Shown piece after piece: positions 11,331 through 23,982 of a stretch of 64,000 nt of DNA (positions are counted from its first letter, which is position 1; the number at the start of each line of letters is the position of its first letter). This DNA is from Dryocosmus kuriphilus (taxonomy: Eukaryota; Arthropoda; Insecta; Hymenoptera; Cynipidae). The notes beneath the pieces were generated by a model. It made no database searches. It saw only the letters and a list, made by a program, of their open reading frames with translations, and was not told the origin of the DNA. Position numbers and translations under genes: made by a program. The DNA is taken from the NCBI GenBank assembly GCA_038277395.1, contig CM076196.1, positions 91,698,236 to 91,762,235 of the forward strand, in the 5' to 3' direction.

Positions 11331-11572
11331 TAATGAACTTTCCCTTCCGTTCCTAGCCGATAAACAAAACTCGCTACTATCCTCAGATGATTCTACCTGT
11401 CTCGAATCCAAAACAAAACTGACTCATTCCTGAATACTAATGGGGTAAATAATTAACCTGAACTTCCTTTCTTCCTTTCCTACTCGCTCCTTATTTATAT
11501 TTAATAGATTCAATGACCCTGACCGCCCTGATTGTTTCCTTCGGCCTTGATCTCCGCTACTGGTAACATACT

Positions 11573-11899
11573 TCACCATGTACTGAAGCTGAGAACTACC
11601 GTACCTTCTGAGGCAGGAACCAAGACGGCAATGTTCGCTGCTGAACGCCTGAATGTATGACCCCGAGTGCGGACATCCACATTGCGTATGCGTCCATCCT
11701 TCTCTGGATAAAACTCTGTTATTGTTCCTTTCGGCCATACGTTTCGCGGGAGAGTTGCATCGGCCATAAGCACTACATCACCCATCGACAGTGCCCTTAC
11801 TATTTTTATCCAACATTTTCGAACCACCAGGCTTGGTAAGTATTCCTTCATCCACCTAGCCCACAACATGTCAGGTAATCTTTGCGACTTTCTCCACAT
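11573..11899 (-). pseudogene. BEL/Pao integrase C-terminal DUF5641 domain
   Basis: The 108-residue frame contains LWARWMKEYLPSL, GDVVLMADATLPRNVWPKG and RNVDVRTRGHTFRR. This is the pattern of the DUF5641 domain that follows the integrase core in BEL/Pao polyproteins. It is separated from the catalytic core (12086-12628) by a disrupted stretch of about 190 bp. Confidence 0.8.
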
Positions 11900-12085
11900 T
11901 TTTCTTAAACATAAATCCTTACCGGTAAATTTGCTACGTACGGTTAATCCCGACCATGAACCTTTCTCCGATGAGAAAGTTATTCGTGGTTAAGCTTTCC
12001 ATATCTCGATGATCCACCGATACGTGGATTGGGGACGACTATTTATCAGGTGTTCAACTTCAGCAAGAAGCGTATACAACACCTC

Positions 12086-12857
12086 TTATTTCGGCGCCCT
12101 TTCATTCAGCACTGCAGCCAATGATAACTTTACACGTCTCATCAGATGCTCCCAGCTGCCACCCATATGTGGAGTCGATGGAGGTATATATCGCCATTTT
12201 ATTTGAAGAGTTTTCATCTCGAATTTAATGATTTCATAATCGATTTCCCGAATAGCATTTCCCAACTCTCGATTCATACCGGTCAAATTCGTTCCGTTAT
12301 CAGAGTAAATTTCGCTTATCTGTCGACGGTGCGCCATTATTTTTCTCAGGCTCATGGCCGTTGAGTTCGTAGTCAATGAGGCCGCCAACTCGAGGTGGAC
12401 GGCGCGAGTGGTCAGACACGTTATCAGAACACCCCATCTCTTTTCACATCGTTCCTCGATCGTTACCATCATGGGACCAAAATAATCGATTCCACAGAAG
12501 GTAAGTGGACGCTGCTGATGTTCCAAACGTTTTAACGGCAAGTCTCCCATTCTTGGGACCTGTGGCATGGACCGTCGTACACGACACAATTGACATCTAG
12601 AAGAAACATATCGCACGGTGGGACGCACTTTCAGGATCCAGCATTTCTGCTTTAATTCGTTTACTACTGTTTAGGGTGTTGCATGACCCGCCCTGTCGTG
12701 ATAATGTCTTACCAGCAGCTGAGTATAACGATGTTTTCCATCTAGGATGGTGGGTGACTTTATATCGTGAGGAACGTCTTTGGTTGTATTCGGGCTGTCT
12801 CGGCCATTCAGTTTCGGGTTTATATAGAAAAGATGCCCCTTGAAGACATTTTTTCAT
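12086..12857 (-). pseudogene. BEL/Pao integrase core
   Basis: The core frame 12086-12628 shows the first catalytic Asp in GIDYFGP, the second in YSDNGTNL and the Glu in GGSWEHLMR, the D,D-35-E triad with the BEL-type GGSWE ending. The N-terminal part (12597-12857) is in another register, with only a CQLC pair left of the zinc finger. The core would splice cDNA into host DNA, but the frameshift near 12640 and lost N-terminus make it nonfunctional. Confidence 0.85.
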
Positions 12858-12899
12858 GTGGTCCTTTATATCTCCAGAGTTTTTTGTCGCTGTCTTTGA

Positions 12900-13770
12900 T
12901 GGATTTTCTTGAGATGGTATCCATCTCCATGCGTTAACATCGGTCAGTTCGTCAATTTCCCCAGACGGTGTGCCGTAAAGGCTTCATATCCTTGAGGATC
13001 AGCTCGAATCCAGCCCAAGATCGTACGAGAGTCGGTCCAAATCATTTTTTGTTTAACGTTTAACTCTAGTTCTTGCATGATGGTAGTTCACAATTGGCAG
13101 GCTAAAAAGGCTCCCTGTAGTTCCATTCGGGGGATAGATAGTGGTTTCACGGAACCATACCTTGCCTTCCCGGCCACAAATGCCACTTCAATAGTTTGGT
13201 CCTCCCATTCTGCCCGTAATATGCCAAGCGGAGTATGCCGTATTACTAGCGCCACTAAATACGTGTAGCTGTATTTTTTCTGGCAATTTAGTATGACTGA
13301 AGTATGCTCTTGGTATCCGATAACGTTCCATCTTTTTCAAGTCCCCAATCCATGCTTTCTATCGTCCAGCTTCGCCATTATCTGTTCGTCATTCCATCTG
13401 ATACCACTGAGCAACACCTCTTGGAGGAATATCTTGCTCCTTTCTGCTCGTGTAGGGCACCAATATTCTCAGAGGATAAAGCAAGGACAATATGATTCTC
13501 AAAATTTCTCGTTTATTTGGTATCTTGATACCATCAAGAATTAGCTCCGGTATTTTGTTTCTATTCAAATTAAATGTTATTTGATCTTCGGCTTGACACC
13601 ATTTTACAACCAAGGCCTCTTTCCATTTCGTCCTGCGACAAAGTGATGGCGCCTTTAACACGTTTTTTGACGGACAATGCTTTTAATAACGATTCGCTGT
13701 TATTAGCCCACCCTCTAATCTCGAAACCACTATGTCTATACATCTCGGTGACTTCGCGAATTCTGTCCAT
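12900..13770 (-). pseudogene. BEL/Pao RT connection and RNase H region
   Basis: On the minus strand 13570-13770 encodes EMYRHSGFEIRGWANNSESLL, the segment that follows the RT palm in BEL/Pao. The RNase H-like region towards 12900 is broken into short frames in several registers. I could not locate its catalytic acids with confidence. Confidence 0.55.
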
Positions 13771-13776
13771 ACCTTC

Positions 13777-14265
13777 TTATACTGTATCAACACTGTCTAG
13801 GTAGTCGTCGACGTAGTGCTTGTGAGCTGTCGCTTTAGTAGTCAGCGGATATTTTTCTTCGAATTCGCGGGCATTTCGATTCATAATGTAATGTGCGGTA
13901 CAATCGGAGGATGTCGTTCCGAATATCATCGATGTTATAACATACGTATCAGGTTTGCGGTTACGTTCCATTCCTCGCCAAAGGAAGCGTTGCGCCCCTT
14001 GATCTTCTTTACGGATTTTAATTTGCAGGAACATTTCCCGAATATCTCCTATAAATTCGACTGCTCGGTGTCGAAATCGCATAAGTACTCCCAGTAGTGA
14101 GCAAGCCAAATCAGGACCCGAAAGCAGATTATCATTTAGCGAAACAACCTTATTTTTAGCTGCCGCATCAAAAACAAGTCGGATCCTATCCGGATTGCTG
14201 GAACTGGTTGTCTCAAAATGCGGTAAGTACCACGCCCGCCCTTCTTCACTTATGAGACCTATCAA
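13777..14265 (-). pseudogene. BEL/Pao reverse transcriptase palm
   Basis: The 162-residue frame includes YLPHFET near its start, then RLVFDAAAK, LNDNLLSGPDL, the first catalytic Asp in FIGDIREMFLQI and the YVDDYLDS box near residue 150. YVDDYLDS is typical of BEL/Pao. Residues needed for catalysis are present within this fragment, but the fingers lie in a different frame (14304-14666). Confidence 0.9.
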
Positions 14266-14303
14266 TTTTTGCGCATAGCCTGATTTAAAAAAGTTTTCAA
14301 ATT

Positions 14304-14666
14304 TTAAACTGTATTTTCCCCATATTCTGGATCGCGGTCCACTCTGCGCTCGAGTGACATAAGACGCTTGAAAGCTTTTTGCAGATTATTTGGCTTTTTC
14401 ACATCCTCATACTTCCATAACAGACCGACTTCCCATCGGAAACCCATACGCTTCGCAGTTGCATTCAATACGTATTCTGCTCTAGCTTGCTGCCTATTTT
14501 TTCGACTATAGCTCGTATTGTCTATACTCTCTAAATTAAAATTCGCCTTTACTAGTGCATGTAAATCTGTATCAGACACGAATCTGTCAGTGCGAACGCT
14601 CGTCGTCAGCGTAAAGACATTTTCATATTGTTCATCTAACCAACTTGAAACTTGCCCATGTACCAT
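14304..14666 (-). pseudogene. BEL/Pao protease-RT linker and RT N-terminus
   Basis: Residues such as FWELE-equivalent sequence are eroded, but KRMGFRWEVGLLWK and LQKAFKRLMSLERRV near the end match the segment just ahead of the BEL/Pao palm domain. It is joined to 13777-14265 after a disruption at 14265-14304. Confidence 0.7.
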
Positions 14667-14675
14667 CTACCCTAG

Positions 14676-14927
14676 CTATATGAGTGATGCGGCCAGAACG
14701 TATCGCGTCGTGTATTGTGTACGAATGGGCGTAAATAAATCCCAATGATCTTGTCCAATTAACAATCGGGGTTCAGCATTTTCGTAATGTTCGTTAGGTA
14801 GACGTGACAAGTGCGCATAATATTTTACCTCTCTACTATTTAATGACTGATGTGGGAGTGTCAGAGCACTCACAGTCCGGGCACTGGTGCTGCCTTTAAT
14901 AGAACGCGCCTCGCGGTATTTAGTCAT
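14676..14927 (-). pseudogene. BEL/Pao aspartic protease (A17-like) fragment
   Basis: The frame contains LIGQDHWDLFTPI near residue 60, the conserved C-terminal signature of Pao-type A17 peptidases. I do not see the N-terminal catalytic Asp motif, which may lie beyond a frameshift above 14927. Confidence 0.65.
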
Positions 14928-14955
14928 AATTGTGATCCGGATTTATTCATTGACT

Positions 14956-15147
14956 TTAGCGTATTTTCTCGCAACAGTACGATTTCTTGATCGTTCTTCC
15001 TTCAGATTGTCTATGAAGTAAGTTCTGGGCTGAAATATAGCAATTTTGGACGTAGCATTTCTTCAATTCTTTTGAGGGACATTTAATTCTTATGTGTTCT
15101 GTACTTCTTAGACAACGAAAACAGACTCTAGTGACTTTGGCCCACAT
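14956..15147 (-). pseudogene. BEL/Pao gag zinc-knuckle segment
   Basis: CFRCLRSTEHIRIKC is a CCHC-type knuckle with C-x2-C-x5-H-x4-C spacing, one residue longer than the retroviral norm. A second Cys cluster (CYVQNC) follows, as in BEL gag. It would package genomic RNA in an intact element. Confidence 0.65.
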
Positions 15148-15475
15148 CCAGCGTTTTCAAACTGACAAGTTTTTAAATCGGGTACAATCTTCTATCGCAT
15201 GTGAATTTGAGTTACATTATACGCAAATAATTCCCCCTTGGTACGCTTCGGATCAGGTAGTACGTCGCCCTTCGTCTCGTCTATAGTGTGAACCCTTTCG
15301 GTAAATCGACCATTTGTTTGTTCAAACTTGCGGTCTTTCCACTTACGCTTATTACTGTAATTTGGCTCGAATTTGAACCCAAAACCCTGATCTTTTTTCG
15401 CTAGTGCGACGGCTTCAAGATATCTGGCCTTACACGCGATCTCAGCCTCCTAGAACAGATAGTTCGACAGGGTAA

Positions 15476-16416
15476 CTAGCGCGGGATAAGTTCCGTGTTG
15501 TGGAGGTATTCAACATACACCACGGCTTCCACGACTGCCACGCAATTCTTCACTGTAGTAGCAAGTATTATAAGGTCGGCATTGGCACCGCATAGCCTCG
15601 ACAAAGCCCTAAGATTTTGAATTATACGACCAGCAACAGCACTGGCGTTTCCGAATCTCAAGGCCAGTAACTGCATGATTTGACGGCTATCGTTAGCAGT
15701 TACCATTAATGAAGGCACCGCTTCTCTGGCCTCACCCTTCAAACTTTCATGAAGACGCATCATGTCTTCTTGCTCACTAAACCTGATTTTAATCTTACTC
15801 TCTTCAAAAGCCTTCTTAAGTATTGGCTACTCTAATACTTCCCCATCCAATGTTAGTAAGCTTTTCTCGACCGAAATGCGTTTAATGATACCCTGACGCG
15901 AGTTCTCAGACATTGACCCCGCACGCGCCTCTTTTATAGTTTGGCGCCAAATGTGACACAAATTCATTTGAACCACTATTGAAACCGGTGTTATAATTAT
16001 TGTTTCCCGATTGACCTTCATTTGGTATCCTACTTGCGGATGTTCCTGCTTCTAGCGAAGCGCGTGACCATTCCCGCACGTTTTACTGGTCTTCAAACCT
16101 CGCTCGTCGGTGGAATTTACCTTCGATCCCCCTCTTACTCATCCAGTTCGGCTATATCTGCGGCCAGTTCATCGTTTATTAGTTGTAATTCTAATTGCCT
16201 TTGTTCCTGTATTGACCGCTGCTGCACCGCAAAACGTTTTTTCTCGGACTCTAGCTCTAGCTCCCTTTTCCTTTTTGTCGAGAATCTAGTACTGGTGATT
16301 GATAAGCCATGTTCTAGATCGATAGTCACTGGCAGGTTCCCAGTACTTCGCACGGCCCGATGAACCTGTCGTCGATCGCTAGCATGCCGGCCTCCTCCCT
16401 GCAGATCCCTCGCCAT
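15476..16416 (-). pseudogene. BEL/Pao gag (coiled coil and DUF1759-like region)
   Basis: The frame 16135-16416 begins at an ATG and has a long charged coiled-coil segment (KRKRELELESEKKRF onward). Fragment 15476-15763 contains LHESLKGEAREAV and LLALRFGNASAVAGRII, matching the DUF1759 core of BEL/Pao gag. The parts lie in different frames with stops between them. Confidence 0.7.
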
Positions 16417-16651
16417 GTTTCGAGTCGTTACAATTTTACTAATTCGTTCTCTTTAACCCGATACTAATTGAAGTTCACTTGGCTTACCCAGGATCTTCCA
16501 CTGTGTATCTGTCTCGGGTGTATGTTCCGCAAATTGATGACCTGATTCTCCGGTTTGCTGACCTTGGCTCTTTCTCACGCCGAAAATACTATACCCGGCC
16601 CCTATACCATTTTAATTTTCAACAACTTGGCTGGTCCCCTGCAAGACACGC

Positions 16652-16884
16652 ACTAAGGGCGGAGGAAGGAGGGGCTTGATTTGCAAGTAACACCACATGA
16701 TCCTTAAGAATACTGTTTATTGTCTGCGGATGATGTTGACAATGTATTGTTAGTTTTCACTTTATATTTCACCACAAACTTTGTTCGATATTTGTCGATA
16801 TAAAAAAGGTTTTCTCTCCGAGCTCAAGGACGCTCTGTCACCCTTCACACGTCTTCCTGTCCTTTCCGAATCTCAAGGTTGTCT
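16652..16884 (-). repeat. BEL/Pao upstream (5') LTR, truncated
   Basis: It matches 10783-11020 with about 10-15% differences by eye. Homology stops at CTCAAGGTTGTC, so the beginning of this LTR, including any promoter upstream of that point, is missing. Confidence 0.65.
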
Positions 16885-19640
16885 TCAAAATTTTTAAAAT
16901 TATTTAAAGCAATATTTACTGAGAACAGGGGAGAAATGCCTGATTTTTGGACGAAAATTCGCTTCCGTTGTATGGCGGGAAATTCACATCACAGATTTGT
17001 TATCTCCATTTAAATATTAATATTCATATTCATTGTCATTATTATATTAAAATATTATGTTACTATTAAAATAGTATCAATAACCATCCATAAAGAGTTA
17101 AAATTAACCAAAAATTAAAAAAAAATTTTTTTTAATTTACAAGGAAAAATTAGGAGAACTAAATATGAAACTATTTGCAGCCTAAAAATCTACTATTATA
17201 GAAATTCTATAGTCCTGCAGTCCCTATATGATTTTATATTTAATTCTCGTATTTTTCTTGTAACTCAAAGGAAATATTCTTTTTAATTTGGTTAAGTTTT
17301 AATTTTTTATTGTCCATTATTAATAACATTATATAATTGTCATAATATTTAAATTTAATAAATACGGTAAATATTAATATCAACATTTCAGTTTTGATAA
17401 CAAATCTTTGTTTTGAACTTTTCGACAGATATCGGAAGCGAATTTTCGTCTAAATATCAAGCATTTATCCTTTCTTGCCAGTAAATAATGGTTTTAGTAA
17501 CATGAAAAACTTTCTAGATTAATGTCATATAAAAAATTTTAATGAGGGAATGTTTGTTTCAAAAAATTACATTTTAACGTTACTTCCTACGCATTTTTAA
17601 TGATGCTAGGCCTGAATAACAATCAGCTCCTCCACTCGTCTGCTGTCTACACGTGGTACACTTTATACTCGGAAAGCCAATCCCCTGATTGGGACTCATC
17701 AAGGGATCTCAGATATAGTTGGTAATTACGGATGATATACAATTTTGGTTTCTCTGAATTCAGGTCAGATAATAGTGATAGTAGAAACTTATATTGGGTA
17801 ACTCAAAGTTCGATTTCGCAAACTTCCCTTAAAAGGAGGTTCATGCCGGGTAACGCAACCAGTTTGCACAATTGAACTAAATGGAGGATATTCACACTTG
17901 ATTCCAAATCAGGAAGTCAGGGTTACACCAAGAGTAATTTTCGTTACAATATTAGGGCACTTTAGGGCACTGGTAATCTCTAAGGAATTAATTCTAGCAA
18001 AACATTATGTCTACGTATAAAGATCGACACACTTATTTTTGACCTTATTTTTTGGCAAAACTGTAATCAACTCGCTTTCTTGACGAAAGATTTACACAGA
18101 TCATTAAATTCAGAGAAGCAAACGTTCTAAGTGCCAAATGGTTTCAAAATTTGCAAACAGAATGCAGACACGTGAAGGTTTATAAACTGAATCAAGCGGA
18201 CTTACCGACTGACTCGCCGAATAAAATTGAAATTTGGCTTCCTGGAAGCTCAAGGACTCCTCTGAAAGTAACTTTTATTCTGGGCTGGACTTCGGGAGTG
18301 ATTTTCGATAGCGCAATTATACTTTTTGGGGACAATAATTATTAAAGATGAAGTTGACTCCGTAGGACCACGTAGCGAAAATATAGGGATTCAAGGCATC
18401 GCTTCTGAATGTCGTCCTAGATTATTGATCGGTTGTCCGTGATGCATCGAGCTTTAACGCTTATAACCATTATTGCAGACTGATGACAGGGAAGTCGTTA
18501 TATAAAGTTTAGTAAGATTTATTATAATTCCCAATCCTATAATTTATTATAAGTGAACAGTTTAATAGTCGTGAGCATGTTAGATCGTCGCTTTTCTTCT
18601 AGTGAGGTATTCTACGTCATGAACTCACTCTAGACCAATCCACTACAAGTTAAAGAATTAAATCTAGAGCCAAGCACAAGCCGAGTTTGACATCCAGGTC
18701 TGAGCTACAAACGTCCCAGCTAAATGAATGAAATTGTCGAACGAAGCTTTTCCGATGTAGAGCAATCCGAGGGACTCAGAAGCATCCCAGGCTTGAAACT
18801 TCGCTTCGAGATTCGACTTTATTGGATCCGACCTTGATGTAAAGGGCGCGAGAGTTTGAATTTTCCAAACATTCCTTCATCTCTCTCCTCGATGTCCTCG
18901 GGGATGATTTGTTGACGACGTCAAGGCTCCAAGGAATAACATACAAAAGAGAGATGTTGCAAATCAGCTATAAATATTTTTTGAGTTTATCTAAATAATT
19001 CTTGGAGTACCGTGTGAACCCTTAGCTCAAAATAATATTATACTAGGATCTAATTCCGATCGGAAGACTGCCTATTTGTGAGTTGCAGAAAACCATAACA
19101 TCACAACATCTTTCTCCTCAGAAAAGGCCGAGCCAGGCCTCTTGATTCAGACAAATAAAACCCCAGCTCTACTGTACAGGACAGGAAATTAGGGACTTAG
19201 TTTTATGAAGATTAAAGGAAATTATTCAGTCTTTCTGAATTATTAGCAAGTATGGTTTTTAAATAACATTTAAGGACATCTATTAGAGGAGAAGTATGCT
19301 TAGACCTAAACGAGTGATTTTGGGGCCGAGTTTATTCTAAAGGGTAACTCAAGTAAGGGTAGGGGCAGTTGATAAATCCTAATGGGGAGAGTTTGGGGAC
19401 TGGTGGGCTTGTCTCATCCAAAACAAGTCCACAGAAAATTGTGAGGAAGCGCAGGGTATACACAAGGTAGGTATGGGAAGCCTCTAGGCAATTCTAACAC
19501 CCTGGCTTCGGTTTTCATTGAAATCGAATCGACCATCCTTTGATCCGCTATGTCGGCTCGCTTTATATTTATTTTGGGAAGAGACAGTATCATCGATTTC
19601 GAAGGAACTCAAAAACAGGAAAGACCAAGGCTCGCACTCG
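16885..19640. other. Noncoding stretch of 2.7 kb
   Basis: AT-rich to about 17560 and more balanced after that. I find no convincing ORF or RNA gene. It could hold the downstream LTR of the minus-strand gypsy element next to it, but I see no duplicate of any segment upstream of that element. Confidence 0.4.
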
Positions 19641-19644
19641 AGAT

Positions 19645-20280
19645 TTAAAAAGGAAGGTGTGGCTTTAATGGAATAATAGCCAGTAGAGTTGTATGCAAAG
19701 CGAAATTCGGAAAGATGTTCATCCCACGTACGATGATCTTTATCAACATAAAGACCATCAATGTTCTGAGTGCCCTATTAATGTGCTCTACTGGACTAGC
19801 CTGTGGATGAGGGTGTGGAGCTGTCGAGAGAAATGTTTTAAATTCTTGAGCAAAGGAATGTAAGACATTATTTATAAATGCAGTTCTTTTGTCAATGAGA
19901 AGTACCTGTGGGGTATTCCAACGATTAATGTTGAATTCTTGAAATGCTTTGCGGATTCTATTGCCAGTCGCCGAGGGTACGGGTGTAAATTGAACCCATT
20001 TCGGGAAACCTTCTTGGATCATCAGCACATACTTTTACCCAGCGCGAATTTTGGGGAAATGGCCGCATGATGCATGCTGCGTCTACGATTCAAGGTTGCT
20101 CTACGATTCGCTGACCTTAGGATCCGGGCCAAAAGTAATTACTAGCGATTCGAATGTACGCTTTTTGAATCTTCAAATGACCAGGTTGGAGTTCATCATT
20201 TGCTTCCTCTAAAATCCATTGTCGTTCTTAATTACTGAGGAATAGCTTCCATTCGTTTAAATTGCGAACTAACGATGAAA
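19645..20280 (-). pseudogene. Gypsy integrase
   Basis: The core frame 19645-20028 has GFPKWVQFTPV, LIDKRTAF (second-Asp motif) and HPQASPVEHINRALRT (Glu motif). Upstream, at about 20100-20250 in broken frames, HLKIQKAYIRIASNYFWPG matches the zinc-binding HHCC domain. The first catalytic Asp lies in the damaged stretch between them. Confidence 0.75.
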
Positions 20281-20299
20281 TAACAGTGTCAGGCATATA

Positions 20300-21130
20300 T
20301 TATCTACGATACGCCAGTTACGAAACTTTTCAAGCAAATGCGTCACAGACAAGAAGCGTCCGACGTTCTAAGATGGGGTGAGATTTTTTATTAAATTAAT
20401 TACTTTTTTTTCGGGTGTCTCGAAATTCTGTTCGGAAGCTTAATGGATTCTATTAAGGGCATCGGGGACGTGATATATAGATCCCTTGCGGTGGACGGTT
20501 TCGAAGTTGTATTCAAGCAATGAAAGAGCCCATCCAGCTAAATTTTTAGTAGTTCTTCTTCAATTGTGTAACCAGCGGAGGCTGTTGTGGTCCATTATTA
20601 TCATAAAGTGATATCCCCCGAGATAGGAGCAAAGTTTTCGGCTCAATCAAATAACGGCAAGGTACTCTTTCTTGGTTGCGCATTATTGTTTTGTGGCATC
20701 CGAAAGGGACCTGCTCGCGAAAGATATCACGTACTCTATACCGTCCATTCCCTGCGTAAGAATCGCGTCTAATTTAGTGTTGCTAGCATCGTTCTGCAGT
20801 TCGATGGGAGAATTCGAAATTCGGAAAAGACAGAACAGCTGCATCGGTTAAAGGAGGGTAATTTACATTTGGCTCTATTTTATCTGGATCCATTTGCAAA
20901 CCTCTTTCGTTTACAAGGAAGCCCAAGTACTCGACTTGGGATACGCAGAACTCACACATATTAGGGTTCATTTGAAGACCATTCATCTTGATTTTCGTTA
21001 GTCCCTAGGATAAGCATTCCAAGCGACCCGCGAAAGTTCCTGTTGTGATTAGTACGTCGTCTATATAGGTAAATGTAGGTCCATTTCGGGGCCTATCAAA
21101 CCAGCTAACAATCTTGGCAAATTGCGGGAG
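20300..21130 (-). pseudogene. Gypsy RT palm/thumb and RNase H remnant
   Basis: About 21060-21080 encodes FTYIDDVLI, the catalytic box with both Asp residues. It continues with CEFCVSQVEYLGFLVNERG (20783-20986), the conserved RT thumb. The RNase H portion (20300-20780) is fragmented. Sequence N-terminal to the catalytic box is lost or displaced, since 21170-22280 shows no RT motifs. Confidence 0.75.
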
Positions 21131-21169
21131 AATTCGTACGACTGTAAATTTTTTCGCGATTTTTCCGTT

Positions 21170-22290
21170 TGGACACAAATCTGAAGAAAATATTTAATCA
21201 ATGTTTGAGATGTACCGAGCCTTTCGCAATTTATCTCGGATTCAATTCATCAGTTGAAGGATGTAGACTGAGGATGGGAGAAGTCTGGAAATTCCGCTCA
21301 AAGATACGTTTTATGCTTTTTCTTTGTTTTCAAAAATGACTTTGCTAACGATTTACCTGATAGCATAAAGTCCTGGAAATGCATTGAAAATATCAAGCTT
21401 TTGAAAATTTCAATATACCTTACAGTATTATAAAAAAGCGTCTTTTTTGCGCAATTTTTGTGTTTAATTTTTGGTTAAGCTCAGAGCGCTCTCAAAAAAT
21501 GATTTGAGGCTTAAATACTCTTTATGTAAAAGCTTATGTTCATAAATCCACCTAGAATGACTTCGACGTAACGATGAAGGACTCGCTAACTTTCTGGTTC
21601 GCCAAGGAGTACTTCAATGTCAAGTTGATTTTGAAGCCAAAGAACGTAAAAAATGAAATTTTGTCAGAATTAAAAAAGAATGGAACTATAATAAATATAT
21701 TTCACAGCGTATCTACTAAAAATTAATGAAGCCTTCGGCTGCCGAGATTTTTCGAAGTGGCTGCTGTGCACTTTATTAGAAATGAATATTGTCCTAAGAT
21801 ATAAAGCTTGAGTTATGAGGAATTTTCGATTAAGATAGTACCTTTACGTTCTAATTCGCATATTTTCTATTATTGCCTACCTATGGTCAATATAAAAATG
21901 TTATTTAGAGTTTTCACCGTCTAATCGACAGATGTTCTTGACCACTTGTGAAACATTTGCGGATTTAATTCGTAATTTTTGAGTCTGGGTTGTCGCAGAT
22001 CCACCCAAATTCATTATAAATAAAACCCAGGTCGACACCCGGCCATTAGATAGCGTCGTCGCTACTTTATGGCAGGGTGTCTGCTTGCATCCATGATGTA
22101 TTTTTTTAAATTCCTCAAACCGGGTTTATCGTGAATTTCTGGAAGTTCACTTTGCAAAAATTTGTTGACCACGATTATTGCCTCCCTTGAAGTTAACTAT
22201 TCTAAAAGGCAACATTGATCACCAGATCATTCTCCTGTTTCACTATCATAGGCATAATGAAGACCTTTTTTAAAATTCCGTTTGCGTTCT
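21170..22290. other. Unrecognised sequence inside the gypsy element
   Basis: The RT fingers are expected here on the minus strand, but I see no RT motifs. The stretch is AT-rich and noncoding and could be an unrelated insertion. Confidence 0.35.
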
Positions 22291-22299
22291 ATGAAATTT

Positions 22300-22640
22300 A
22301 TCCGTATGCCAAAGAATATCATAAAATCTGAACCTATTACATGTGGAACAGGTAGAGATTTACTAACGTATATTGGCAAAATCTTGTCTTTGGCTTAATT
22401 CTGTGGGAATTATAATTTCTCCGGAAACTACTTCTAAACTTCCATTCGCGATTTTTACTAATCCTCCATTATGTTAAATTTGCGCGTCTAATTTTCTTTT
22501 GACTTCTATGCCTTTGGGTCCCATGAAAGTCCTAGCAATACCGCCGTCAATCATTGCTTTGATTAGACGATCTAAAATACGATACATTAATGGTTTGGTA
22601 TCAGGCAATTAAGTGTGCTCATATTACATTTCCGAAAGCT
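22300..22640 (-). pseudogene. Gypsy aspartic protease remnant
   Basis: The minus strand reads RLIKAMIDGGIARTFMG near 22509-22570. This is the protease flap/active-site region with the catalytic triplet changed from D-T/S-G to D-G-G. A stop follows within the next 25 codons. Confidence 0.65.
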
Positions 22641-22904
22641 GAAGAGTTGAAACAGGAGCAGAATTATCGGGAGTGTTACTCACAATGGAATCGGTAAAGC
22701 AGGAATGGTAACGCTAAAATGATTGAGATTTTTGTTAATATCAGGATTGTTCCTCATATTGAGAAAGCTAACCGGATCTGGGATTATTCTAGGATTAGGA
22801 TTATTCTTGGGATTGATAACTTTAACGTGATTTATTACCGTGTTAGCTAGGGATTCACTAATGGGAGTTTACTCGGATTTCGCTGCAGGATAAATAAAGA
22901 GGCT

Positions 22905-23560
22905 CTATGAGAATTTGAAAAAATGATTGGAACTTGGGCTTATTTCGAGAATAATGGACGTATCGACTGGAGTTGGGTACAGAGATGGTTTAATAACGTT
23001 AACTGGGACTTTCATAGCTTCCTTCTTAGTCCCAGGATCTTTATGGTGGGTCACTGGACTGGAGTCTAGCGTAGAATCACTAATTCTAGGCTCTTTGGTT
23101 AAGACAGTAGTCATGTCAGCCCTTTTAGCGACTCCCGCCCGTATTTCTGAACATTTAGGAAAAGAGGATCGTGTCACATTTTTTCTACCACGAGTGAAGC
23201 AACAAATTTTCTTGGGTTAACCATCACAATTTTAGTAAGAATTACCATCCTGATCGCAGTTCCAACACATCAAGGACATTTTCGGGGATTCAATTTTATT
23301 GTTATCTGAAGATAGCGATAAAAATATATTTGTAAATGATTTGAAACTTTTGGAAAGTTTCATAGGATATTTTTCATTCGAAATTTTATGTTTATGGTTA
23401 GGGTTGGGCTCTGATTTGGCATTAGCATCATAAAGCCAAAAGAATATCTTTTAAAGAGTCCTCCCATTTGTATTCTGGTTCTTGCTCCAGTAACGCTATT
23501 ACTTCTCTACGCTTTTCCTGTTGTCTTTAATTGGGTTCATGACAAGGTAAATCTAGTAAT
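22905..23560 (-). pseudogene. Gypsy gag C-terminus with zinc knuckles
   Basis: The minus strand reads REVIALLEQEPEYKWEDSL, then CWNCDQDGNSY, a stop and NC. This is a CCHC knuckle in which the His is Asn and an adjacent codon is a stop. A second Cys cluster (FPKCSE) follows. The frame then stays open to 22905 with a Ser/Thr/Pro-rich tail. Confidence 0.7.
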
Positions 23561-23982
23561 AGAGATCATTCGGTTTTGTGGGTAGTCTGAAGCTCATATC
23601 AACACTACGCCCTTCTTCCGTCACAACTGTTCACAAACTGTTCTAAATAAATATATAATATTTTGGCCACATCCACAATGAAAAATAGGGAAGCTCCCGT
23701 TTGAAAAAATCCGTATTGAAAAATGGGGCTTCCGGATTTCAAAAATCTTGACCTTGGAATGGCCTTGAAGTTCATGGTCAAGGACGTGGTCAAGGTCATA
23801 CCTAGAACGATTCTGACCGGGATAGCTTGAAGGTAGTTGGACATAGTTGAAATACTGAACGTCTGAAGCTGAATTACATGTTACGTTGAGACGATTATAA
23901 CGAATAGCTGTGCTATTGCCGCGAGAACGATGATTATGATGCAATGTGAAATCTTGTGATTCATAGTTTGGTTTATCATGAA
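23561..23982. other. Noncoding stretch before the gap
   Basis: The minus strand has open frames here without recognisable motifs. GACCTTG/TCAAGGTC words recur at 23745-23800, resembling the short words in the mariner arms at 53-56 kb, but no longer match is visible. Confidence 0.35.

Larger units (their letters stand above)
10783..16884 (-). mobile_element. BEL/Pao LTR retrotransposon, degenerate
   Basis: On the minus strand the order is gag, zinc knuckle, protease, reverse transcriptase, RNase H, integrase and DUF5641, which is diagnostic for BEL/Pao. Homologous segments at 10783-11020 and 16652-16884 are the two LTRs; the upstream one appears truncated. Many stops and frameshifts interrupt the polyprotein, so the copy is inactive. 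Confidence 0.85.
19645..23560 (-). mobile_element. Ty3/gypsy retrotransposon, heavily degraded
   Basis: Reading the minus strand from 23560 downwards gives gag C-terminus with zinc knuckles, protease, RT palm and thumb, RNase H region, integrase zinc-binding segment and integrase core. A matching gag N-terminal fragment lies at 26640-26885, separated by the N gap and a fold-back element. No LTRs could be recognised. Confidence 0.75.

Noticed and set aside
11424..11738. 104-codon minus-strand ORF overlapping the BEL/Pao DUF5641 region
   Set aside because: It is in a different frame from the recognised domain and has no motif.
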